DNA of 54,788 nt from Rhodospirillales bacterium. GTDB taxonomy: Bacteria; Pseudomonadota; Alphaproteobacteria; Rhodospirillales; JANQFP01. Below are positions 26,816 through 34,268 of this stretch, piece after piece (the first letter of the stretch is position 1; the number at the start of each line of letters is the position of its first letter). The position numbers and the translations under genes are program-made. The notes under the pieces were generated by a model. That model was not told the DNA's origin. It saw nothing but the letters and a program-made list of their open reading frames with translations, and made no database searches. The stretch is taken from assembly GCA_028277795.1 (NCBI GenBank), contig JANQFP010000017.1:1-54788 (forward strand). Reading direction: 5' to 3'.

Positions 26816-29239
26816 TCACTCCTCGACCCGTTGCAGGACCACCGCGGCGAACGGCGGCAGGCGCAGGGACAGGGAGTATGGCCGGTCGTGCGAGGACTCG
26901 GCGTCGGCCCGCACGCCGCCGAAGTTGCCGACATTGCCGCCGCCGTAGGACTCGGCGTCGGTGTTGAGCTTTTCCATGTACAGGCCGTCCTCGGGAACGC
27001 CGATGCGGTAGCCCTCGCGCACCACCGGCGTGAAGTTGCAGACCACGACGGCGAAATCGCTGGGGTCCTTGCCGTGGCGCATGTAGGCGATGACGCTCTG
27101 GTCGGCGTCGTGGTAGTCGATCCAGGAGAAACCGCCGGGATCGCAGTCCCCCTGATGGAGCGCCGTGGTGCCCGTGTACAGGTGGTTGAGGTCGCGGACC
27201 AAGTTCTGGACGCCGGCATGCAACGGGTCGCCCAAGAGATGCCAGTCCAGGCTGATGTCGCTGTTCCACTCCCGGTCCTGGGCGAACTCGCTGCCCATGA
27301 ACAGAAGCTTCTTGCCCGGCTGGGTGTACAGCAGCGCGTAGTAGGTCCGCAAGTTGGCGAACCGCTGCCAGCGGTCCCCGGGCATGCGGCTGAACAGGGA
27401 CCCGCGGCCGATGGACATGTGGTCGTGTGTCAGCGGCAGCACGAAGTTCTCGTCGAAGGCGTGGAGCAGCCAGTTGGTCATTTCGTCCTGGTAGTACTTC
27501 CGGTGCACCGGATTGCGGGCCATGTAGCGGAGCGTGTCCCACACCCAGCCGACGGCCCATTTGTAGCCGAAGCCGAGGCCGCCCAGATGGGTCGGATGGG
27601 AGACCATGGGCCACGCCGAGGTCTCCTCGGCGATGGTGAAGGCGCCTTTCTGTTCGGCGGCGATCAGGTCGTTGAGACGGCGCAGGAAGCCGATGGCCTC
27701 CAGGTTCTCGTTGCCGCCATGGAGGTTGGGCGTCCATTCGCCGGGGCCGCGGTCATAATCCAGGTACAGCATGCGCGCCAGATCGTTCATGCGCAGCCCG
27801 TCGATGTGGAACCGGTCCAGCCAATAGAGGGCGTTGCTGGCCAGGAAGCCCGCCACCTCCGGGCGCCCGTGGTCGTAGAACAGCGAATAGCCGTCCTTGG
27901 CGCGCCCCCGATTGGGGTCGGGATGCTCGTACAGGGCCGTGCCGTCGAAACCGCCGAGGCCGTTGGCCTCGTTGGGGAAATATCCGGGCACCCAGTCGAG
28001 GACAACCCCCAGCCCCTGCTTGTGGCAGCGGTCGACGAATGCGCGGAAATCGTCGGGCTTGCCGTAGCGGCTGGTGGGCGCGAACAGGGCCGTGGCATGG
28101 AAGCCCAGCGAACCGTCGTAGGGATGCTCGGCCACCGGCATGAGCTGGATATGGGTGAACCCCATGTCGACGACGTAGTCCACCAGGTCGTCGGCCAGCT
28201 CCCGGTAGGTGAGCAGGCGGTGGCCTTCCTCCGGCTTGCGGCGCCATGAGCCGAGATGGACCTCGTAGAAGCTGAGCGGCGCATCGGGGGCATGACGGGC
28301 ATCGCGGCCCTTCATCCATTTGCCGTCCGTCCAACGATGGCGTCCGGGAGCCGTGACCACGGAGGCGGTACCCGGCGCCCGCTCGCCGGCGAAGGCATAG
28401 GGGTCGGCGCGCTGGGTGACGTGCGCCCCGGAGTCGGACGCGATCTCGAACTTGTAGAGGTGCCCGTCCTTCGCCCCCGGCACGAACAGCTCCCAGATTC
28501 CGGCGTCGCCCACGCGGCGCATCGGGTGGCGGCTGCCGTCCCAGTCGTTGAAATCGCCGATGACGGCGACCCGGCTGGCGTTGGGCGCCCATACCGCGAA
28601 GGTGACGCCGTCGGTCCCGTCGACGGTGGTCGGGTGGGCGCCGAACCGCTCGTAGGCGCGCACCAGTTCGCCTTCCGAGAACTCCTCGATGTCCCGCTTC
28701 GAAAACAGTGAGGGGACGCCTTTCTTGTCCTTGTCCGGCGCGGCCTCGACGGCCGCCGGCTGCCTTTGCCTCTTCGCCGGCGCACGCGGTTTCGCGGGTG
28801 CCGGCGAGGGCGGCGGCGGGGCCTTGGGAGCGACCGGCAGCGTCCGGGCCTGGGGTCCCCGACCCTGCGCCGGGTCCGGCGCCGCCTGGGGCTTGGCCTG
28901 GCTGAGGATGTCGAGGGCGGAGATGCCGGCCCCGGGGGCGCTGGGGACGGGGATCGGCGTCGGCTCCGTGGGCAGCTCCGTTGCCGGCTCCGGCGTCGGC
29001 GATGGGGCGGCCGGGCGATCGCCGGCGGCCGCTGCGGCGGAGGGCGCCGCGGCGGGGTCGGGCGCACGCTTCGGCGCCTTGGTTCCCTTTGGCGATGCGG
29101 GTTTCGGTGCCGGTGGCGCTGGCGGCGGGGCCGCTGCCGATTTGTCCTTCGATGTCTTGGGTTTAGGTGCGGCCGCCGGCTTGCGCGGGGTCTTCCGCCG
29201 GGTGCCGGCGTCGGCCTTCTTATTGTCCTTGCCCGCCAT
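26816..29239 (-). CDS. glgB: GlgB-like 1,4-alpha-glucan branching enzyme homologue with altered active site
   Basis: This 807-aa protein has three parts. Residues 1-178 are an Ala/Pro/Lys-rich, probably disordered extension. A CBM48-like domain follows (GVTFAVWAPNASRVAVIGDF, 211-230), then a GH13 catalytic barrel and C-terminal beta domain. Its GlgB family membership is clear from LMPVAEHPYDGSLGF, FDGTALYEHPDP and HIDGLRMNDLARMLYLDY. Yet the family nucleophile Asp (GLRVDAV in ordinary GlgB) is Asn485 (codon 27785-27787), VPGHF is VPGYF, and SHDEVVHGK is THDHMSIGR. The AEE acid/base motif (538-539) and His605-Asp606 remain. It may be inactive, scaffold-like or altered in specificity. It is divergent from glycogen phosphorylase. 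The start ATG follows GGAGGGA. Confidence 0.88.
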   Translation of the reverse strand: MAGKDNKKADAGTRRKTPRKPAAAPKPKTSKDKSAAAPPPAPPAPKPASPKGTKAPKRAPDPAAAPSAAAAAGDRPAAPSPTPEPATELPTEPTPIPVPSAPGAGISALDILSQAKPQAAPDPAQGRGPQARTLPVAPKAPPPPSPAPAKPRAPAKRQRQPAAVEAAPDKDKKGVPSLFSKRDIEEFSEGELVRAYERFGAHPTTVDGTDGVTFAVWAPNASRVAVIGDFNDWDGSRHPMRRVGDAGIWELFVPGAKDGHLYKFEIASDSGAHVTQRADPYAFAGERAPGTASVVTAPGRHRWTDGKWMKGRDARHAPDAPLSFYEVHLGSWRRKPEEGHRLLTYRELADDLVDYVVDMGFTHIQLMPVAEHPYDGSLGFHATALFAPTSRYGKPDDFRAFVDRCHKQGLGVVLDWVPGYFPNEANGLGGFDGTALYEHPDPNRGRAKDGYSLFYDHGRPEVAGFLASNALYWLDRFHIDGLRMNDLARMLYLDYDRGPGEWTPNLHGGNENLEAIGFLRRLNDLIAAEQKGAFTIAEETSAWPMVSHPTHLGGLGFGYKWAVGWVWDTLRYMARNPVHRKYYQDEMTNWLLHAFDENFVLPLTHDHMSIGRGSLFSRMPGDRWQRFANLRTYYALLYTQPGKKLLFMGSEFAQDREWNSDISLDWHLLGDPLHAGVQNLVRDLNHLYTGTTALHQGDCDPGGFSWIDYHDADQSVIAYMRHGKDPSDFAVVVCNFTPVVREGYRIGVPEDGLYMEKLNTDAESYGGGNVGNFGGVRADAESSHDRPYSLSLRLPPFAAVVLQRVEE

Positions 29240-29580
29240 GTGGTGTGGTCCCTCCGATGTGGCGGCGGCACCTTCGCCGACCTGAGCGGCAAATGCAAGC
29301 CGCTGAAGGCGGGCTTCTGGGCGGCCCGGGGCGACGTGGCCCGGGTGGCGGCCAATCGGCGGCCCACCCCCGTTGCGCCCTTGGAAGGCGGCGGCTTAAG
29401 AGGCTATGATGGCGCCCCCACGACAAGATGGGACGGGAGGCGAGCCGGTCTGGTCCGACCGGCCTCAGTCAGGAGAAACGAAGGTCGCACCACCCCCGGG
29501 AGCTTCGGCTGAGAGCCGGACGTCCGGGCGGCGGTGGAGCGGACCAATGCCCCGAATTCCTGCAGGGAGGTTGACGAACA
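29240..29580. promoter_or_regulatory. Divergent intergenic region between glgB-like gene and glgP
   Basis: This 341-bp spacer holds no credible gene. It contains the ribosome binding sites of both flanking genes (GGAGGGA read leftward near 29251; GGGAGG near 29566 for glgP) and one good sigma-70-like promoter candidate at 29381-29410. Several purine-rich stretches are present. No riboswitch-like fold was recognised by eye. Confidence 0.55.
29381..29410 (+). promoter_or_regulatory. Candidate sigma-70 promoter for glgP
   Basis: TTGGAA (29381-29386) and TATGAT (29405-29410) are separated by 18 bp, about 170 bp before the glgP ATG. The match to TTGACA-N17-TATAAT is good, but it is a prediction only. 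Confidence 0.45.
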
Positions 29581-32139
29581 ATGAAGGTCCAGGACGTGAA
29601 AAAACAAGTGACGCAGGCCAAGGCGGACGGGGCCTGCATGGATGTACAGATGGGCATGAGCGTCGACAGTCTGATCTGCGACTTCAACATCCACCTGAAA
29701 TACACCCTGGCCAAGGACGAATATACGGCCACCAACCAGGACCGCTTCCAGGCCCTCGCCCTGGCGGTGCGCGACCGCCTGATCGAGCGCTGGATCAACA
29801 CCCAGCAGACCTACCATCACCGCAACGTCAAGCGGGTCTACTACCTGTCTCTGGAATTCCTGGTCGGGCGGGCCATGGGCAACAACGTCATCAGCCTGCT
29901 CATGGAGGACACCTGCCGCGACGCCATGAACAAGCTGGGCCTCGATTGGGACGTGCTGCGCGACGAGGAGGTCGATGCGGCGCTGGGCAACGGCGGCCTC
30001 GGCCGCCTCGCCGCGTGCTTCCTGGACTCCATGGCCACGCTCAAGCTGCCGGCCATCGGCTACGGCCTGCGCTACGACTACGGCATGTTCCGCCAAAGGG
30101 TCGAGAACGGCTACCAGGTGGAGGAGCCCGACAACTGGCTGCGCCTGGGCAACCCGTGGGAGATCCCGCATCCTGAGTATTCCTACCGGGTGCGCTTCGA
30201 CGGCCGCGCCGAACAGCAGCGCCTCAACGGCGGTTCCCGCTGGCGCTGGGAGGACACCAACCTGGTCATCGGCATGCCCTTCGATACGCCGATCGTCGGC
30301 TTCGGCTCCTACAACGTGAACACACTGCGCCTGTGGTCGGCCAAGGCGGCCGAGGAGTTCGACTTCCACGACTTCTCGCGGGGCTCCTACGTGGAGGCCG
30401 TCGAGGACAAGGTGATGGCCGAGAACCTGACCAAGGTGCTGTATCCCGACGACAGCGTGTCCGCGGGGCGCGAGCTGCGGCTGCGCCAGCAGTACTTCTT
30501 CGTCTCGTGCTCGATCCAGGACATCGTCCGCCGCTTCAAGAACGACAACGACGACTGGACCGCCTTCCCCGACAAGGTGGCCATCCAGCTCAACGACACC
30601 CATCCGGCGCTGGCGGTGCCGGAGCTGATGCGCATCCTGATGGACGACGAGCAGCTGGACTGGGACGAGGCCTGGGACATCACCGTCAACGCCACCGGCT
30701 ACACCAATCACACCTTGCTGCCGGAGGCCCTGGAGAAGTGGCCGGTGCACATGTTCGAGCGCATCCTGCCCCGGCATCTGCAGATCATCTACGAGATCAA
30801 CAGCCGCTTCCTGCGCCAGGTGGCGACCCGCCATCCGGGCGACAACGAGCGGCTGGCGCGCATGAGCCTGATCGAGGAGTACCCGGACAAGCACGTGCGC
30901 ATGGCCTACCTGTCGGTGGTCGGCTCCCATTCCACCAACGGGGTGGCCGCGCTGCACACCAAGCTGCTGCAAGAAGGGGTCATGCGCGACTTCGGCGACA
31001 CGTTCCCCGAACGCTTCAACAACAAGACCAACGGGGTAACGCCGCGGCGCTGGCTGCTCAAGGCCAACCCGGGGCTGTCGCAGCTCATCACCGACACCAT
31101 CGGCGACAGCTGGATCACCGACCTGGATCAGCTCCGCGGGCTGGAAAAGCATGCCGGCAAGCCGGCCTTCCGCAAGAAGGTGCGCGAGGTGAAGCGGGCC
31201 AACAAGGCGGCGCTGGCGGACTACATCGAGCGCGAGGTGGGGGTCACCGTGTCGCCCGACTCCCTGTTCGACGTGCAGATCAAGCGCCTGCACGAATACA
31301 AGCGCCAGCTCCTGCTGTGCCTGTACATCATCACCCTGTTCAACCGCATCAAGGACACCCCCGAGTTGGACGTGGTGCCGCGCACATTCATCTTCGGGGC
31401 CAAGGCGGCGCCCGGCTACAGCATGGCCAAGCTGATCATCAAGCTGATCCACCAGATCGGCGGCGTCATCAACTGGGACCCCCAGATCGGCGACAAGATG
31501 AAGGTGGTGTTCCTGCCCGACTACCGGGTCTCCCTGGCCGAGAAGATCTTCCCCGCCGCCGACCTCAGCGAGCAGATCTCCACCGCCGGCATGGAGGCTT
31601 CGGGCACCGGCAACATGAAGTTCGCCATGAACGGGGCGTTGACCATCGGCACCCTGGACGGCGCCAACATCGAGATCAAGCAGGAGGTGGGCGAGGACAA
31701 CATCTTCATCTTCGGCCTCACCGCCCAGCAGGTGGAGGCCAGCCGTGGCAGCTACGACCCGATGAGCGTCTATCACAGCGACCATGAGATCCGCCGCGCC
31801 ATCGACCTGATCAAGGACGATTTCTTCAGCCTCACCGAGCCGGGCATCTTCCGGCCCCTGGTGTCGGCCCTGCTGGAGGGCGGCGACTACTACATGCTGC
31901 TGGCCGACCTGCGCAGCTACATCGAGACCCAGGCCAACGTCGATGCGCTGTACCGGGACCCGGAAACCTGGACCGAGAAGGCCATCCTCAACATCGCGCG
32001 CACCGGCATGTTCAGCTCCGACCGCACCATCGCCGAGTACGCCCGTGACATCTGGCGCGCCGATCCGGTCGACATCGATCTGCCGCAGACTCCGGCGCAG
32101 CCGGCCAAATCGGCCAAGGTGGCGGCCATCAAGCGCTGA
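29581..32139 (+). CDS. glgP: Glycogen/starch phosphorylase
   Basis: The 852-aa protein releases glucose-1-phosphate from alpha-1,4-glucan ends using pyridoxal phosphate. Family landmarks run throughout: VYYLSLEFLVGRAMGNN, LGNGGLGRLAACFLDSMATL, RYDYGMFRQ, NDTHPALAVPELMR, NGVTPRRWL, and the PLP-binding segment EASGTGNMKFAMNGALTIGT with its lysine. Length and motifs match complete GH/GT35 enzymes. GGGAGG lies about 9 bp before the ATG. Divergent pairing with a branching-enzyme homologue places both in glycogen turnover. A hairpin at 32162-32189 follows the stop. Confidence 0.97.
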   Translation: MKVQDVKKQVTQAKADGACMDVQMGMSVDSLICDFNIHLKYTLAKDEYTATNQDRFQALALAVRDRLIERWINTQQTYHHRNVKRVYYLSLEFLVGRAMGNNVISLLMEDTCRDAMNKLGLDWDVLRDEEVDAALGNGGLGRLAACFLDSMATLKLPAIGYGLRYDYGMFRQRVENGYQVEEPDNWLRLGNPWEIPHPEYSYRVRFDGRAEQQRLNGGSRWRWEDTNLVIGMPFDTPIVGFGSYNVNTLRLWSAKAAEEFDFHDFSRGSYVEAVEDKVMAENLTKVLYPDDSVSAGRELRLRQQYFFVSCSIQDIVRRFKNDNDDWTAFPDKVAIQLNDTHPALAVPELMRILMDDEQLDWDEAWDITVNATGYTNHTLLPEALEKWPVHMFERILPRHLQIIYEINSRFLRQVATRHPGDNERLARMSLIEEYPDKHVRMAYLSVVGSHSTNGVAALHTKLLQEGVMRDFGDTFPERFNNKTNGVTPRRWLLKANPGLSQLITDTIGDSWITDLDQLRGLEKHAGKPAFRKKVREVKRANKAALADYIEREVGVTVSPDSLFDVQIKRLHEYKRQLLLCLYIITLFNRIKDTPELDVVPRTFIFGAKAAPGYSMAKLIIKLIHQIGGVINWDPQIGDKMKVVFLPDYRVSLAEKIFPAADLSEQISTAGMEASGTGNMKFAMNGALTIGTLDGANIEIKQEVGEDNIFIFGLTAQQVEASRGSYDPMSVYHSDHEIRRAIDLIKDDFFSLTEPGIFRPLVSALLEGGDYYMLLADLRSYIETQANVDALYRDPETWTEKAILNIARTGMFSSDRTIAEYARDIWRADPVDIDLPQTPAQPAKSAKVAAIKR

Positions 32140-32161
32140 ACGCCGCTGCCCGACTCACGCT

Positions 32162-32197
32162 GCCGCCGCCCCCGCCCCGGGGCGGCGGCATTCGTTT
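32162..32197 (+). terminator. Probable intrinsic terminator after glgP
   Basis: An 11-bp perfect GC-rich stem (GCCGCCGCCCC at 32162-32172, GGGGCGGCGGC at 32179-32189) is followed by ATTCGTTT. The T-tract is interrupted, so efficiency is uncertain. It separates glgP from the convergent porin-like gene. Confidence 0.55.
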
Positions 32198-32209
32198 GTG
32201 CGGATCGGG

Positions 32210-33472
32210 TTAGAAGAACCGGAACAGGCGGATCTGGACGAAATCGTCCTTGCGGAAGCCGGACAGCGGCACGTCTTCGACCGGCACGCCGAAGAACCCA
32301 CTGGCCTCCAGCTCGATCTTCCAGTCGTCGCCGATGCGCCGCTCGGCCTCAATCGCCAGGGAGGTGGCCTGGGTCTTCTTGTCCACCGCCACGCCGATCA
32401 GGAACGAGGTGTCGTCGACGTCGTTCATGGTCAGCCGCACGCCGCCGAAGACGTCGTTGTCGGCCGAGGTGACCGGGGCGGTGCTGTTGCGGCCGTCCCA
32501 CAGGTACTCGACCAGCAGACCGATGTCTGCGTCCGATTCGAAAACGCCGAAGAAGGTGTATTCGAAGCCCGCCACCGAGGCGAAGAACTGGTTGTCGCCG
32601 TTGTTCCACCGCGAGATGGCCTCTCCCTTCCACAGCCACGCCCCCTGGGTGAGCTGCACGTCGAGGCCGGTCTGGTCGATGATGTCGTAGGTGGGCACGA
32701 GCCGTGGCCGCAAGCTGGGCTCCACGCCGAGCGGGGTGCGCGGCTCCCGACCGGTGCCGTGGAAGTGGTAGATGCCCACGTCCCAGTCCTCGATGCTGTG
32801 GGACCAGCGCAGCGCCGCGTCCGGGTGCAGCTCGCGCAGATCGGACTCGTAGTCGGGGTGGTCGTCGTCGACGGGAATGGCACTGCGCAGCCGGCCGTCC
32901 CGGCCGGGGAAGGGCCGCTGGCGGAAGGCGGGCATGTAGAACACGCCGAAGGTGCCCCAGTCGGTGAAGTAGTTCAGGTTGATCAGGGGCTGGCCCAGCT
33001 TGTCCTCCTCGTCCGGGTCCTCCAGGGCATCGGTCTGGTTGATGATGTCCACCAGATGGCGGGATTCGGTGACGCCCCAGAAGACCTTGCCCAGGCCCAC
33101 CGTCAGGTCCCAGTCGCTGCCCAGGTGCTGCCAGTTGGCCTCGCGCAGGTCGCCGTGGGTGCGGTCACGGTCGGTGGCGTCCAGGCGGACGAAGGGGATC
33201 AGCGTCAGGCGGTCGTCGCCGTCGTTGAAGTCGTACCGGTACTCGGGCTGGAGGAGCAAAGCCGGTTGCACCCGGGCCGGCTTCTGGTCCAGGTGGGCGG
33301 AGGCATCGAAAAAGGCGCGGACCTCGGCGGCCACGTAGCCGGTGAACTCGTGCTCGCCGGTCAGCCAGCCGTCCTCCTGCTCGCTCTCCGCCGCGTCGTC
33401 CTGGGCGGCGGCGGGAATGGCCGACCCCGCCAAGGCGTAGGCCAGCAGGAGGGCGAGGCGCCGGCGGGCCAT
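32210..33472 (-). CDS. Outer-membrane beta-barrel protein of an RND/LolA-like export set
   Basis: The 420-aa precursor has a signal peptide ending AAAQDD and many alternating-residue strands (YRYDFNDGDDRLTLIPFVRL, WDVGIYHFHG). It finishes ...IRLFRFF, with the C-terminal Phe typical of BAM-assembled outer-membrane proteins. The start lies 1 bp after the stop of the LolA-like gene and the two share an operon with the RND exporter. Barrels of this kind are often found with MMPL/COG1033-type transporters and predicted lipoprotein-sorting proteins. It may provide the outer-membrane end of a lipid-export route. No specific porin family is claimed. Confidence 0.82.
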   Translation of the reverse strand: MARRRLALLLAYALAGSAIPAAAQDDAAESEQEDGWLTGEHEFTGYVAAEVRAFFDASAHLDQKPARVQPALLLQPEYRYDFNDGDDRLTLIPFVRLDATDRDRTHGDLREANWQHLGSDWDLTVGLGKVFWGVTESRHLVDIINQTDALEDPDEEDKLGQPLINLNYFTDWGTFGVFYMPAFRQRPFPGRDGRLRSAIPVDDDHPDYESDLRELHPDAALRWSHSIEDWDVGIYHFHGTGREPRTPLGVEPSLRPRLVPTYDIIDQTGLDVQLTQGAWLWKGEAISRWNNGDNQFFASVAGFEYTFFGVFESDADIGLLVEYLWDGRNSTAPVTSADNDVFGGVRLTMNDVDDTSFLIGVAVDKKTQATSLAIEAERRIGDDWKIELEASGFFGVPVEDVPLSGFRKDDFVQIRLFRFF

Positions 33473-33473
33473 G

Positions 33474-34268
33474 TCAGCGCAGCCTCTTCAACCGGTTGGG
33501 CTTGAAGTCGCTGTCGCTGAGGCCGGTCCGGAAACGGTACTCCGACCACACCATGTCCGTGCTCTTACCCGTCTGATGGTTGACCATTGCCATCTTTCCC
33601 GGCCGCCAGTAGCGGTCCAGGTACTGGGAGTAGTCATGGTAGGTCAGGGTCTTGAGGAAGGCGTTCTTGCGGTCGTAGTACTCGATCTTGTAGGTGCGGT
33701 AGGTCTTGTGCTCAAGCCACACCGTCTGGCGCTTGTAGCCTGACGCCTTGTCCTTGGGGAAACGGTCGAGCACGTAGCATTGCAGGCTCTCGTCGCCTGG
33801 GCACGCCTCGTCGCGCAGGAACTTGTAGTCGTACTTGGTCACCTCAGGCGTGGTCAGGTCCTCGTAGGAGAACTCGCTGCCGACGTAGGACCCCGACTTG
33901 TTGCTGGAGCTGATGCGCTTGACCCGCTTCAGCGCCGGCAGATAGAGCCACTGGTCGTCGTCGCCCTCTCGATGGGTATAGGTGAGCACCGCGGTGCCGT
34001 TCACGTCGCGCGGCTTGGAGAACACGTTGAGGCTCTTGTCGCCGTCGTTCTCCACCTCCAGGGTGCGCGCCTGGAAGGTGCGGACGCTCTCCTTGCCCTG
34101 CTTGTTGCGCAAAACCATGGTTCCGTCGGCGACGGAGTCGCCGAAACCCGAGTCGTAATCGTCGGCCTCAACGGCGATACGCTTCCCCTTTTCCTCCGGG
34201 GTCTCCGCGGCAGCCGGCGCGATCTGGAGCAACAGGGCGGCTAGAATGGCAGTGGCGATACGAATCAT
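33474..34268 (-). CDS. LolA-like periplasmic protein (outer membrane lipoprotein-sorting family)
   Basis: The 264-aa precursor has a clear signal peptide (MIRIATAILAALLLQIAPAAA). The mature part contains the hallmark DDQWLYLPALKRVKRIS followed by SGSYVGSEFSYEDL, which identifies the LolA-like family often annotated 'outer membrane lipoprotein-sorting protein' (PF17131 type). LolA-fold proteins carry acylated cargo in a half-barrel across the periplasm. The ATG overlaps the RND exporter stop by 4 bp and the gene ends 1 bp before the barrel gene, so the three are translationally coupled. Cargo is inferred to be the acylated product of the adjacent synthetase. Confidence 0.9.
   Translation of the reverse strand: MIRIATAILAALLLQIAPAAAETPEEKGKRIAVEADDYDSGFGDSVADGTMVLRNKQGKESVRTFQARTLEVENDGDKSLNVFSKPRDVNGTAVLTYTHREGDDDQWLYLPALKRVKRISSSNKSGSYVGSEFSYEDLTTPEVTKYDYKFLRDEACPGDESLQCYVLDRFPKDKASGYKRQTVWLEHKTYRTYKIEYYDRKNAFLKTLTYHDYSQYLDRYWRPGKMAMVNHQTGKSTDMVWSEYRFRTGLSDSDFKPNRLKRLR

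Noticed and set aside
29404-31785. 793-codon open frame antisense to glgP
   Set aside because: Shadow of the phosphorylase codon pattern; no motif or ribosome binding site.
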